Shown here one piece after another: positions 9,601 to 18,248 of a stretch of DNA of 64,000 bases. This DNA comes from Leptospira ellinghausenii (GTDB taxonomy: Bacteria; Spirochaetota; Leptospiria; Leptospirales; Leptospiraceae): NCBI RefSeq assembly GCF_003114815.1, contig NZ_BFAZ01000010.1, forward strand, positions 1 to 64,000. Direction: 5' to 3'. Below the pieces are notes generated by a model. That model was given only the letters and a program-made list of their open reading frames with translations. It did not search any database and was not told where the DNA came from. Made by a program: the position numbers and the translations under genes. The stretch's first letter is position 1; the number at the start of each line of letters is the position of its first letter.

Positions 9601-10942
9601 TATGTTGCATCTGGAAATTATTAAAACAGATCTTCTTGACCTGGCTGAAAAATGCATAGATATTATAAAATTCTCCGCATCCAAGAAAAACATAGAAGTG
9701 ATTCTGGATTTTGATTTTAGTATGCCAAGAATTTGTTTCACCGATCCGGTCCGTCTCAAACAAATTCTTACGAATCTATTAAGCAATGCTGTAAAGTTTA
9801 CTGAATTTGGTGAAGTTGAATTAAGAATTAACTTTGAATATATAAATGAGAAAGAGGGGAAGTATAAATTTTTTGTTCGAGATACTGGAATTGGTATTAC
9901 CGAAGAACAGAAAAATAAGTTATTCAAAGCCTTTACACAAGCGGATACATCCACAACGAGAAAATTTGGCGGAACTGGTTTAGGATTGGTAATTTCAGAA
10001 ATGATTGCAAATAAATTCAATAGTACAATTATCCTGGAAAGTGAACCTGGTGTAGGATCAACATTTTCATTAGAAATTCATTCTGAAATAGTGTTAGGTG
10101 AGGTAAATGGTTTTAAGAAAATTGATACATTCAAAAAATGTTTAATCCTGGAAGATAATGATAAATGTAGGATGATTTTGGAGCGTATGATGTCATTATT
10201 CCGAATAGATTACGAAACTGCTCCATCTGTTTCTTCAGCTCTCCAAAAAATAAAAAATTCAGGTCCGTTTGATTTGATGATATTTAATTATGATCTTCCT
10301 GAATTTAAAGCCCTTGATGGATTAACTTCCATTAAGGAGATTTCTATTTTAAACAAAGAGAAATTAAATATGATACTGATGCAATCAGCATCTAATGAGT
10401 TTTCCTTAAATGAAGAATTGCGGAATCTAGGCATTGGTTTAAGTTTACTAAAACCAATTAAGTTAAGAGAGTTATACAATTATTTATACATGGGAAAAAT
10501 CAAAAATGATGATTCTATTCCCTCTAATATTGCTGAAAATTTAGAACTCAATCATATTAACAAATTTGGTACTGTGTTGATTGTTGATGATATTGCCTTA
10601 AATATTCAATTACTTAAAATGATTATTAAGAAAATTACACCGAACCTCAAAATATATGAAGCTAGCAATGGCGCGGATGCCGTTGACACATACAAAAAAA
10701 TTCTACCTAATTTAGTTTTTATGGATGTTCAGATGCCTGAGATGGATGGTTTTGAAGTCACAAAGAAAATTCGGGAATGGGAACAATCTCAGGGAATTCA
10801 TTGCCCCATAGTTGCATTAACTGCTGCTGCATTCCGAGAAGATGAAGAAAAGAGTATCTCTGCTGGAATGTCGGGATTCATCACAAAACCCATTGCTTCA
10901 ATTGAGATTGAAAAAATATTAAGTAGGAATCATCTTTTATAA
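6629..10942 (+). CDS. hybrid sensor histidine kinase, GAF + six PAS + HisKA + HATPase + two receivers
   Basis: A 1437-residue soluble kinase with no membrane segment. An N-terminal GAF-like region (about 15-150) is followed by six PAS/PAC units (about 168-275, 291-401, 411-524, 535-651, 658-778, 788-905). The HisKA phosphorylation motif MSHEIRTPLNG has His936. The ATPase has an N box (NLLSNAVKFT) and G boxes (DTGIGIT at 1085, GGTGLGL). The first receiver (about 1165-1288) has Asn1220 where the phosphate-accepting Asp belongs. The second (about 1311-1434) is canonical, with Asp1366 in MDVQMPEMDG and a C-terminal TKP Lys. The start is uncertain: TTG 6629, GTG 6632 or ATG 6653. The gene lies alone between direct repeats of an oxidoreductase gene. 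It would sense cytosolic cues; ligands and output partner are unknown. Confidence 0.93.
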   Translation: MVNGANDSMSSLERKSQIDRLVRIISSVCEVSNVAIIKFNQVNKKLVSKYGFHLLEEEEVLSLCQSLETNNKVSTQILEKLNPDFSDKPNLIPTPFFDSISMDSAKGQWFGKLYLIDFQKEIHPISPNKQESLHLLLQEIVGIIDTSDFQFSEKVPSPIYEHEFANQLLAKMADGFSVIDSNGKQILVNQAFLGMTGYSEEELIGQFPPYPYWPEEELEKINLAFTETFTAQKGNFELVFKRKSGERFPVVLSIGTLKNFAGKTDAFFANIREITDQKRKENQVTIAYKELEDITEAVNENSLVSVTDKNGILIKVNQKFCELSGYLETELIGKNHNILNSGFHSAEFWRELWKTISQGKYWKGEIKNKTKDGKEIWVSSVIKPILDSKGQIVRYLSIHQDITDVKLAEVALEESRSRYASIVQVLPDIIFRVSKDGVYLDYHANDVTNLILPPEKFLNKSILDTLPEFHAKQALEKIEETLRTNKLVTYEYELGEGNQTRYWEGRMVPAGKEEVLFIARDITTKTIALKELERNKSFLAQTNHVARVGGWDYNNLTGEITWSDIICEIHELPHGFIPTYKQMADFYTIESWSKLEKSIHLAMTEGTPYDMELQIRTSKGKLLWVRAIGNAEIKDQICVRLFGVLQDIDIEKKNQLRIQKSEESLRRAQQIAKMGSWELDLKTNQVVWTEELYNIYGFDPSKPPPPYEEQMKLFKTDSWGMLKSALDKTAKTGEPYELELETIQKDSNKGWMWVRGEAVKEKDKIIGLRGMAQNITDKKLREEKIMETSLRLDLATKAANVGVWDFDINENRLIWDDRMYVIYGITRESFTGVYEAWKSVLHPEDIERVESELQEALLGHHEFNTEYRIFWPDGSLHHIRASAIVIWNNAGKATRMIGANWDITMEKLFQESLKLAKEGADRANKAKSEFLANMSHEIRTPLNGVIGFTDLLKSTDLTPIQKQYVDNAIISGQALLEIINDVLDFSKIEAGMLHLEIIKTDLLDLAEKCIDIIKFSASKKNIEVILDFDFSMPRICFTDPVRLKQILTNLLSNAVKFTEFGEVELRINFEYINEKEGKYKFFVRDTGIGITEEQKNKLFKAFTQADTSTTRKFGGTGLGLVISEMIANKFNSTIILESEPGVGSTFSLEIHSEIVLGEVNGFKKIDTFKKCLILEDNDKCRMILERMMSLFRIDYETAPSVSSALQKIKNSGPFDLMIFNYDLPEFKALDGLTSIKEISILNKEKLNMILMQSASNEFSLNEELRNLGIGLSLLKPIKLRELYNYLYMGKIKNDDSIPSNIAENLELNHINKFGTVLIVDDIALNIQLLKMIIKKITPNLKIYEASNGADAVDTYKKILPNLVFMDVQMPEMDGFEVTKKIREWEQSQGIHCPIVALTAAAFREDEEKSISAGMSGFITKPIASIEIEKILSRNHLL

Positions 10943-11009
10943 CTTCTGGTAAAAATTCCTAAAACTAAGTTGATAAATAATTTGATTTTCAAATTTTTTA
11001 CTTAACCAC

Positions 11010-11455
11010 TCACTCCCAACTCACAACCACTTTTCCAAAATGTTTGCCTGTTTGTAGGTATTCTAAGGCTTCCGGAACTTCTTTCCAACCGAACACTTTG
11101 TCCACTACAGGTTTCATTTGGTTTTGTTCGATGGCTCGGTTCATGCGCGTAAAGTCACTACGGCTTCCCACAATCACCCCTTGTACTTTCACACCTTGCA
11201 TGAGGATGGGATAGAGTGATAAACTCGACTCACCACCAGCAAGGACACCGATGAGGGCAATGGTCCCGTAAGGTTTCACACTCATCATCGATTTCTGCAT
11301 GGTGCCAGCACCACCCACTTCAATGATGAGATCAGCCCCTGCCATTTTGGTATGTTTTCGGACATCCCGTTCCCAATTGGATTTTGTACTGTAATTGATG
11401 GTTTCATCAGCACCTAAGGTTTTGGCACGAGCCAGTTTTTCATCACTAGAGGAAG
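11010..11455 (-). repeat. right arm of 446-bp direct repeat (3' part of the MDR gene)
   Basis: Same orientation as, and about 95% identical to, 6019-6464. The two arms are 4991 bp apart start to start and bracket only the hybrid kinase gene. The right arm is the functional end of the oxidoreductase gene and the left arm is decayed. The arrangement indicates a past segmental duplication or recombination, and homologous recombination between the arms could delete the kinase. Confidence 0.85.
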
Positions 11456-12032
11456 TGATGATGACACGAGCACCCATCATCTTGGCAAATTGTAGGGCAA
11501 ATAAAGAAACTCCACCCGTGCCAAGGCAAAGTACGTCACTTCCAGGTTCGATCCCACCAAAATTCACTACCGCATTATAAGCGGTAAGGCCAGCACATCC
11601 AAGGGTTGCGGCTTCTTTGTCGTTTAAGTGGCTTGGGGTTGATACAAGTCCTTCTTCGGAAAATTTTCCATAATGCGCCAAACAACCGTCATTTGGCCCA
11701 CCTAAGGTCGAACGCAAATTGTCCATATTGGGTGCTCCATCTAACCACTTTTGGGCAAAGATAGGAAGGACTCGGTCTCCTTTTTTCCAGAGTGTGACCT
11801 CAGATCCAACAGCTTCCACAACACCAGCACCATCCGAACAAGGGATGAGTGGGAGTTTTTGCCTTGGGTTGTAAGTCCCTATCACCATTAAATAATCACG
11901 ATAATTCAGTGAAGTCGCTGTTAGGCGAACAAGTACTTCTTTGGGTGCAAGTGTTTCTGGTATTTCACGATCTGTTTCTTTTAAATTTTGGATCCCAAAA
12001 TTGCCTTGGATTTCCCATACTTTGTTTCCCAT
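11010..12032 (-). CDS. zinc-independent MDR-family NAD(P)H oxidoreductase
   Basis: A 340-residue medium-chain dehydrogenase/reductase. The GroES-like N-terminus ([29 protein letters not shown]) is followed by a Rossmann cofactor domain ([22 protein letters not shown], about 165-300). It lacks the four-Cys structural zinc loop of alcohol dehydrogenases and the Cys/His catalytic zinc set, which points to the quinone-oxidoreductase-like branch. The substrate cannot be inferred. I chose ATG 12032 over GTG 12047 because the product then starts MGNKVWEI and the GTG has no ribosome site. It is transcribed away from the SDR gene at 12125. A dead partial copy lies at 6019-6464. Confidence 0.85.
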   Translation of the reverse strand: MGNKVWEIQGNFGIQNLKETDREIPETLAPKEVLVRLTATSLNYRDYLMVIGTYNPRQKLPLIPCSDGAGVVEAVGSEVTLWKKGDRVLPIFAQKWLDGAPNMDNLRSTLGGPNDGCLAHYGKFSEEGLVSTPSHLNDKEAATLGCAGLTAYNAVVNFGGIEPGSDVLCLGTGGVSLFALQFAKMMGARVIITSSSDEKLARAKTLGADETINYSTKSNWERDVRKHTKMAGADLIIEVGGAGTMQKSMMSVKPYGTIALIGVLAGGESSLSLYPILMQGVKVQGVIVGSRSDFTRMNRAIEQNQMKPVVDKVFGWKEVPEALEYLQTGKHFGKVVVSWE

Positions 12033-12124
12033 CAAAACTCTACCCACTCAAATTGAAAATTCACTCGTCAGATATTCACCGCAGGTTTTCCTTTGTCGAG
12101 TGGGAATTGAAGAGAAAGGGTAAT

Positions 12125-12934
12125 ATGAAAAAAGAATTTTGGAACGATACCGTCGTAGTGATCACTGGTGCATCCAGTGGAATCGGAAAGGCCTTACTCG
12201 AAGAACTCGCCATTTTCCCATGCCAATTGGTTCTTTTGGCAAGGCGGGCAGGAGACATCCCCGAACCAACGGCAAAACACAAAGACACAATCCTCCATAG
12301 GGTCACATGTGACTTGTCCGACCCAAGTTCTGTACAAGATGCCATTGATTGGATCTCCAAACGAATCGAACGTGTGGATGTCCTGTTTAATAACGCAGGC
12401 ATTACTGCCCATGGTCGGTTTGATTCCCTTTCGATGGAAGTGTACAGGAAGACCTTCGCTACCAATTTTTTTGGTCCCGTCCAGTTCATAAAGGGACTCC
12501 TTCCCTTGGTAACCATTGCCAAAGGCAATATTGTCACCACATCCACAGTTTCTGCTTTGTATGGAGTGCCTGGGCGCGCAGCTTACTCTGCCTCCAAGTC
12601 AGCACTGCATGCAGCACTCGAATCCCTTCGCATTGAAAGTTTAGATTTGGGAATTGGTGTCTCACTCGTTTGTGTCCCTTATACGGATACGGCACTCCGC
12701 ACTTCTGGTCTTGATTCTTTCGGAAATCTTCTCACCGAAGCACCAGCAAAAGGCAAACGAAAGTCGGCAAAAGAAGTGGCCCATGTTCTCATGGAGGTTG
12801 CAAAGGACAAAGAAGCAAGGCTTGTTACGTTCAATTTGAGCGGTAAGTTTTTGGAATGGATGCGATTTTTCTCTCCCAAGTTTTTAGAAAAAATTCTCTA
12901 TAAAAAACTCTACGACGACTTCAAAACACATTGA
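12125..12934 (+). CDS. short-chain dehydrogenase/reductase
   Basis: A 269-residue classical SDR: the cofactor motif TGASSGIG is near the N-terminus, NNAG follows at about residue 87-90, and the catalytic S...YSASK set is present (Tyr in AAYSASKSAL). The start is ATG 12125 with GAAAGGG at about 12114-12120; the frame is open further upstream but that extension crosses the divergent gene. It is the first gene of a probable three-gene unit with the DUF1295 membrane protein and the cyclopropane-synthase-like methyltransferase. It probably reduces or oxidises a lipid-derived carbonyl, which is inference from the neighbours. Confidence 0.85.
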   Translation: MKKEFWNDTVVVITGASSGIGKALLEELAIFPCQLVLLARRAGDIPEPTAKHKDTILHRVTCDLSDPSSVQDAIDWISKRIERVDVLFNNAGITAHGRFDSLSMEVYRKTFATNFFGPVQFIKGLLPLVTIAKGNIVTTSTVSALYGVPGRAAYSASKSALHAALESLRIESLDLGIGVSLVCVPYTDTALRTSGLDSFGNLLTEAPAKGKRKSAKEVAHVLMEVAKDKEARLVTFNLSGKFLEWMRFFSPKFLEKILYKKLYDDFKTH

Positions 12935-12968
12935 ACTCCGTCTAAACCAAGGTAGAGGAAAATCCCAC

Positions 12969-13787
12969 TTGGACAATATTTTAATTCCGTATTTAACGGC
13001 TGTTATTTTTACATTTTGTTTTATGACACTCATGTGGTTTTGGGGAAAAACCCGAGACAATTACGCTGTCATTGATGTGGGTTGGGGTCTTGTGATTGCG
13101 GGTATCGCCACTGTCCTTTCCTATTTTGGAAAAGGGACTTTGGTTGCAAAGTTAGTTGTCCTCATCCCTGTGTGGGTTTGGGCGATTCGGTTATCGGGTT
13201 TTCTTTACTTCACACGGATCCGCACAAACCACCCAGAAGACAAACGTTATGCTGGGTTTCGGAAAGACTATGGCGACAAAGTCCATAGTAAAATGTTTAC
13301 CAATGTTTTTTTATTACAAGGGGCTTTAGCACTTATATTATCCTTACCCTTTTATTTTGCCTCTCAGTGGAATTTATATCCGAATGTGGGGCTCTTTGGT
13401 CCCAATGGAACTCTGATGGTTTGGATTGGTTGGGCACTCTTTCTATTGGGTGTGATTGGCGAAAGCGTAGCTGACAGAGACCTACACAAATTCCTTTCCG
13501 TTCAGGCAAACAAAGGTAAGGTGTGTAATCTTGGCCTTTGGAAGTACACAAGACACCCCAATTACTTTTTTGAATGGGTGATTTGGCTAGGGATTGGAGT
13601 AATTCCCATCCTTTCCACACCAGAAGCAATGGCTTCTCTTTTCACTCCTGTATTTATGTTTGTGTTGTTACGATTTGTATCTGGTGTCCCATTTGCTGAA
13701 AAATATTCACTTCAGTCGAAAGGAGATTTATTTCGCGAGTACATGCGCACCACAAACGCATTTTTCCCTTGGTTTCCAAAACAATAA
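12969..13787 (+). CDS. DUF1295 membrane protein, steroid 5-alpha-reductase-like
   Basis: A 272-residue integral membrane protein with about six to seven hydrophobic segments (first at 8-25). The C-terminal signature LWKYTRHPNYFFEWVIWLGIG is typical of DUF1295 and related ICMT/5-alpha-reductase proteins, which bind NADPH or SAM near the membrane and act on lipids. TTG 12969 is the start, preceded by GAGG at about 12953. It lies 34 bases after the SDR gene and 17 before the cfa-like gene. DUF1295 genes commonly travel with cfa-like genes, supporting a shared lipid modification. The exact reaction is unknown. Confidence 0.8.
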   Translation: MDNILIPYLTAVIFTFCFMTLMWFWGKTRDNYAVIDVGWGLVIAGIATVLSYFGKGTLVAKLVVLIPVWVWAIRLSGFLYFTRIRTNHPEDKRYAGFRKDYGDKVHSKMFTNVFLLQGALALILSLPFYFASQWNLYPNVGLFGPNGTLMVWIGWALFLLGVIGESVADRDLHKFLSVQANKGKVCNLGLWKYTRHPNYFFEWVIWLGIGVIPILSTPEAMASLFTPVFMFVLLRFVSGVPFAEKYSLQSKGDLFREYMRTTNAFFPWFPKQ

Positions 13788-13804
13788 ATAAAAAAGGATA
13801 AAAC

Positions 13805-14875
13805 ATGAATTTCACTGATTCTAACAAAAAGGAAGAGTCATCTTCGTTTAGTATCAACTCACTTTTAGAAAAGGATATTTTCCCGGATTGGCTCATTCGT
13901 TTCCGTATCCGGCAGTTACTTGATCTCCGTATCAAACAAGAACGTAAAGAAAATGCCACGGCACAACTAACGCATAAAATGAATTATGTGAATTCACTTA
14001 AAAATTCACCGATAGCAGTGCATACGGATGCCGCAAACGAACAACACTACGAAGTCCCAAGTGAATTTTTTACCTATGTTATGGGACCGAGGATGAAATA
14101 TTCATCTGGGTATTGGCCAACACTTGATACCAGTTTTGCTGAATCGGAAGAAGAGATGTTACGCATCACTGTGGAACGTGCGGAAATCAAAAATGGGATG
14201 CGTGTCCTTGATCTTGGTTGTGGATGGGGCAGTATCTCTCTTTACATTGCTGAAAAATTTCCAAAATGTAAAGTAACGGGTGTTTCCAATTCCCGCACCC
14301 AAAAAGAATTCATCGACAAACGTGCCAAAGAACGAGGATTAAAAAACCTCACTATCATCACCAAAGACATGAATGAGTTCACCACAAAAGACAAATTCGA
14401 TCGCATTGTGTCTGTGGAAATGTTAGAACATATGAAAAATTATGAGAAACTCTTTGAAAAATTATCCAAGTTTCTTGTGGCGGATGGAAAGTTTTTTGTA
14501 CATATCTTCACACACAAAGAATTTGCCTATCCCTTTGAAGTGATTGATGAAACCGATTGGATGGCGAAGTATTTTTTCACAGGTGGCCAAATGCCTTCTG
14601 ATGATTTGTTTTTGTATTTCCAAAAAGACTTTCTCATTGAAAACCACTGGGTAGTCAACGGAACGCATTATGCAAGGACATCTGAAGCTTGGTATGAAAA
14701 CATGATTGAAAACAAGGATAAGCTCTTGCCTATCCTTGCCAGTACTTACGGCGAAAAAGAAAAAACCAAATGGTTTGTTTATTGGAAAGTTTTCTTTCTC
14801 GCCTGTGCAGAGTTATGGGGTTATCGAAACGGAGAAGAGTGGTTTGTGAGCCACTACTTGTTTCGAAAACGCTGA
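13805..14875 (+). CDS. cfa: cyclopropane-fatty-acyl-phospholipid synthase family methyltransferase
   Basis: A 356-residue SAM-dependent methyltransferase of the CFA synthase family. Visible marks are NEQHYEVPSEFF and GPRMKYSSGYW in the N-terminal substrate region, SAM motif I VLDLGCGWGSIS at about residue 133-144, and VEMLEHM in the central part. Family members transfer a methylene or methyl group to unsaturated acyl chains at the membrane. Here the partner genes (SDR and DUF1295) suggest a further step, for example reduction to a methyl-branched chain, but this is inference. ATG 13805 follows AAAAAGGATAAAAC. The last 22 bases overlap the convergent helicase gene. Confidence 0.88.
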   Translation: MNFTDSNKKEESSSFSINSLLEKDIFPDWLIRFRIRQLLDLRIKQERKENATAQLTHKMNYVNSLKNSPIAVHTDAANEQHYEVPSEFFTYVMGPRMKYSSGYWPTLDTSFAESEEEMLRITVERAEIKNGMRVLDLGCGWGSISLYIAEKFPKCKVTGVSNSRTQKEFIDKRAKERGLKNLTIITKDMNEFTTKDKFDRIVSVEMLEHMKNYEKLFEKLSKFLVADGKFFVHIFTHKEFAYPFEVIDETDWMAKYFFTGGQMPSDDLFLYFQKDFLIENHWVVNGTHYARTSEAWYENMIENKDKLLPILASTYGEKEKTKWFVYWKVFFLACAELWGYRNGEEWFVSHYLFRKR

Positions 14876-16449
14876 GTTTTTTTCCCTGCCGCTTTTACAA
14901 ACACTCCACCTTCTTTTTTAGAAGAAGAGGGGGTGCTTGAACGGCGGTTATCTCCACCACGTTCTTTTCTTTCTCCGCGTTCACTTCTTTCTCCACGTTC
15001 GCTACGATCACTGTTGGACCTTCCACCACGGTAACCACCGCGACTTCCCGATCCACCACCATCATCACGACGACGTCTGCCACCACCAGAACCACCACCA
15101 GGAGGCATTTCGCTCCATTCCGCTGGGGTTTTTCCGATTTTTTCAGGGCCACTGATTTTTGCTTTATCGAGTAGATTGGATAGGAGTTTTAAAGCCACAG
15201 CACGTTTGTCGTCTAACTTCAAAAGTTTTTCCAATACTTCTTCGGCATCGGCATGGACTTCAGTTTCGACAATTTTGTTCAGGAAATCCTCTTCTCGTCT
15301 TGCGTGTACTTCCTTTTTAGTGGGAAGTGCTGCAATTGTTAAGTTCGTTCCCGAAGTTCCTTTTAGTCGGAGAAGGGCTCTTGATTCTCTTGTTGTTACA
15401 AGTGTCACAGCCTTACCCGATTTCCCTGCTCGGCCAGTACGACCAATTCGGTGCGTATAACTTTCGCTATCAAAAGGAAGGTGGTAGTTGATCACAAGTG
15501 ACAAATCTTTTACGTCAAGTCCACGTGCCGCAACGTCTGTTGCCACAAGGATTTTAACTCGGCCATCATGTAGGCTTTTTAAAACTTGTTCTCGTTGTTT
15601 TTGGTTTAAGTCTCCGTGAAGAGCTTCAACTGGATATCCTTTGAAACTAAGGGTTGCTTTCAGATCATCAGCTTCTTTTTTCGTTTTTGTGAAAATGATC
15701 GCCTTAAATGGGCTTTCAAAATCCAAAATCCGTACAACAGCTGTTTCGCGTTCTGCCTCATCGATTATGTAATATACTTGTTCGATGTTTTTAGAAGATT
15801 TCTCTGTTGCTGCAATCTTCACATGAGCTGGGTGCGTTTGGTATTTACTCGCCAATTTTTTAATTGGTTCGGGCATTGTTGCAGAAAATAATAATGTTTG
15901 GCGTTTGGTGGGAAGTAAGTTAAAGATGGATTCGATATCATCCATAAATCCCATATCAAGCATTTCATCTGCTTCGTCTAAAATCACCATTGATGGTTTG
16001 AAATTTTTAAGTTCCTTACCTTTTAATAGGTCAAGGAGTCTGCCAGGAGTTGCGACAGCAACTTGGGCACCTTTTGCCACTTGAGTGATTTGTTTAGAAT
16101 AGGAACTACCGCCGTAAATCGTGGTGGTTTTGATTCCTAAATGTTTTCCCAATTTGAACAATTCATCTGATACTTGCAATGCAAGTTCCCGAGTGGGTGT
16201 GAGGACGAGCACTTGCATGCCATCTTCTACATTGATTCGGTTCAAACAGGGGAGTCCGTAAGCTGCAGTTTTTCCGGTACCGGTCTGCGCTTGTGCGATT
16301 AAATCTTTTCCTTCCAATACGAGCGGAATCGCTTGTTTTTGGATAGGGCTTGGTGATTCGAAGCCTGCTTCAGTGATTCCTTGTAGTATTTCAGGACGTA
16401 ATCCGAAGGATTGGAAGTCATTTCCAACTTCGGTGTCATTCTTAGTCAT
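14854..16449 (-). CDS. DEAD-box ATP-dependent RNA helicase
   Basis: About 531 residues. The order of motifs is complete: Q motif (GFESPSPIQKQAIP), AQTGTGKT, PTRELALQ, TPGRLLD, DEAD, SAT, ARGLDV and HRIGRTGR. The C-terminal tail is rich in Arg, Gly and Ser (GGGSGGGRRRRDDGG, RGGYRGGRS), a flexible RNA-binding extension as in CsdA/DeaD and RhlE relatives. It unwinds RNA duplexes in ribosome assembly or RNA decay, often important in the cold. ATG 16449 is preferred to TTG 16464. The 3' end overlaps the convergent cfa-like gene by 22 bases. Confidence 0.93.
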   Translation of the reverse strand: MTKNDTEVGNDFQSFGLRPEILQGITEAGFESPSPIQKQAIPLVLEGKDLIAQAQTGTGKTAAYGLPCLNRINVEDGMQVLVLTPTRELALQVSDELFKLGKHLGIKTTTIYGGSSYSKQITQVAKGAQVAVATPGRLLDLLKGKELKNFKPSMVILDEADEMLDMGFMDDIESIFNLLPTKRQTLLFSATMPEPIKKLASKYQTHPAHVKIAATEKSSKNIEQVYYIIDEAERETAVVRILDFESPFKAIIFTKTKKEADDLKATLSFKGYPVEALHGDLNQKQREQVLKSLHDGRVKILVATDVAARGLDVKDLSLVINYHLPFDSESYTHRIGRTGRAGKSGKAVTLVTTRESRALLRLKGTSGTNLTIAALPTKKEVHARREEDFLNKIVETEVHADAEEVLEKLLKLDDKRAVALKLLSNLLDKAKISGPEKIGKTPAEWSEMPPGGGSGGGRRRRDDGGGSGSRGGYRGGRSNSDRSERGERSERGERKERGGDNRRSSTPSSSKKEGGVFVKAAGKKTQRFRNK

Positions 16450-16518
16450 GAAAATAGGATACAATAAAAAAACGGCCTAAAAAAGAAAGGGAAAAACTAC
16501 CATACCTCCCAAGCTGTG

Positions 16519-18180
16519 TTACGGGTGTTTTTTGGCGATTTCTGCCAAATGGGAGTACAATTCTTCTTTCAAATAGGGTTTTGGCATAAAGTACTCAAAC
16601 CCAGAGTTTAAAATATGTTCTTTTTCTTCTGGCATACAAAGACCCGTACAGGCAAACAAAATGGGTCTCGTTTTTTCCGAGGAAAGAGCCTTCGCAATTT
16701 CTGTCCCATGTTTACCTGGCATCTCAATGTCAAGAAAGGCAATGTCAAATTGGTCCGATCCTAAAATCCTTTCCGTTTCGATCCCGTTATTTGCCTCCAC
16801 AATATCAAAAGGCAGTGGTTTTAAATAATTCTTCAAAACTTTTCGGTTCAGTTCATTGTCATCTGCGATGAGAACTTTTTTGCGAGTGATAAAATTGGGA
16901 AGATAAGAATCTTTTTGGTTTGTAAGGTTTTTTTGTTCAGAGGATAATTCTTCCCGTTTCCAAACGGTAGGAATTTTCACTTTGAATGTACTACCTTCGC
17001 CTATTTTAGATTCCACATTGATCTCACCATTCATCTCTTCTAACGAAAGTTTAACGATGGATAAACCAAGGCCGGAACCCGAAATTTCACACCCTTCTGG
17101 AACAAATTCATTGTACTTTTGGAAGAGGCGGTCTTTGATCTCTGGTGAAATTCCAGGCCCTGTGTCTCTTATTTCTATTATTAAATTGGCATTTTCATCT
17201 GCTTTTGTTTCTAAGTAAACATGACAATCAACAGAACCATGGTGAGTGAATTTGACAGCATTCGCTGTTAGGTTCCAAATGATTTTTTCCAGTTTCCGTT
17301 TGTCAGAAAGTAAGTATACTGTTTCTGAAATTTCATTCTTCAATTGGAATTCAATTTTTTTTCGTTTGGTTTCTTGTTTGAAAAAATTATGGTACACATC
17401 CAAACATTGGCTTAAATGAAACCACTCGTTATTTAAGACAGATGCGTTTTCTTCTAATCGAGATAACTCAATCGTATCGTTTACTAAATTGAGAATCACG
17501 TCCCCTGCATTTTGGATATGGTCTACATAATTAAGAATTGATTCAGACATCGGTTGTTCCCGGATCATTTCCGACATTCCAAGAAGGGAATTTAAAGGAT
17601 TCCGAATGTCATGGCTAATCGCCGCAATAAAATCTCGTTTGGCTGCGTTTGCTCGTTCAGCCGATCTTTTTTCAATTTCGAGTTTGTCTCTGTCTTTCCG
17701 CATTTGCAGAAGTCGAACCGTTTGTTTCCCAAGAAGGCGTAACATGTGTAGTTGTTCTTCGTTCAGTTCTCGTGGTTTGTTATCGATGACACAAAGTGTT
17801 CCCAATTTGATTTGGTCATCTAAAGCAAGTGGGATCCCTGCATAAAAAATCACATTGGGATCCCCATTCACGAGTGGATTGTTTTTGAATCGATTGTCAC
17901 TTTTAGCATTGGGAATGACAAACAATTCGTCTCCCAAAATCGCATGGGAACAAAAGGCTAAGGAACGTGGAGTTTCCCTAGCTTTTAGTCCATGGTGGGA
18001 TTTAAACCACTGTCTAGTTTCATCGATTAAGCTTACCAAGGAAATGGGGACATTGCAGATCATCGAAGCAAGTTTGGTAATTTCATCGAACATTTCCTCT
18101 TCAGGAGTGTCGAGAATCTCAAGGCCTTTTAGGGCTGAGAGTCTTGCGGCCTCATTTTTCGGTAAAGGTGCAATCTGCAT
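16519..18180 (-). CDS. hybrid histidine kinase, GAF + HisKA + HATPase + receiver
   Basis: A 553-residue cytoplasmic kinase. A GAF domain (about 27-163, with FCSHAIL and VIDNKPRELN) is followed by a HisKA helix pair with His190 in ISHDIRNPLNSLLG. The ATPase part (about 284-407) shows NLTANAVKFT, DTGPGIS and GSGLGLSIV. A receiver (about 434-550) has Asp484 in FLDIEMPGKHG and the Lys in MPKPY. The phosphorelay ends within the protein or passes to a separate phosphotransferase not seen here. It is transcribed divergently from msrB. Confidence 0.92.
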   Translation of the reverse strand: MQIAPLPKNEAARLSALKGLEILDTPEEEMFDEITKLASMICNVPISLVSLIDETRQWFKSHHGLKARETPRSLAFCSHAILGDELFVIPNAKSDNRFKNNPLVNGDPNVIFYAGIPLALDDQIKLGTLCVIDNKPRELNEEQLHMLRLLGKQTVRLLQMRKDRDKLEIEKRSAERANAAKRDFIAAISHDIRNPLNSLLGMSEMIREQPMSESILNYVDHIQNAGDVILNLVNDTIELSRLEENASVLNNEWFHLSQCLDVYHNFFKQETKRKKIEFQLKNEISETVYLLSDKRKLEKIIWNLTANAVKFTHHGSVDCHVYLETKADENANLIIEIRDTGPGISPEIKDRLFQKYNEFVPEGCEISGSGLGLSIVKLSLEEMNGEINVESKIGEGSTFKVKIPTVWKREELSSEQKNLTNQKDSYLPNFITRKKVLIADDNELNRKVLKNYLKPLPFDIVEANNGIETERILGSDQFDIAFLDIEMPGKHGTEIAKALSSEKTRPILFACTGLCMPEEKEHILNSGFEYFMPKPYLKEELYSHLAEIAKKHP

Positions 18181-18248
18181 AGAGAATTAGACGAATGCAT
18201 TTTCGGATAAATGAAAGTAAAAAAACAAATTCTTAAAGTCTAACGATC

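Noticed and set aside
11849..12124. N-terminal extension of the SDR gene in an open frame
   Set aside because: It crosses the divergent oxidoreductase start, and ATG 12125 has a good ribosome site and begins the family's normal length.
14937..15155. Histidine-rich plus-strand open frame
   Set aside because: It is the antisense of the Arg/Gly-rich helicase tail; codon bias of that tail keeps the opposite strand open.
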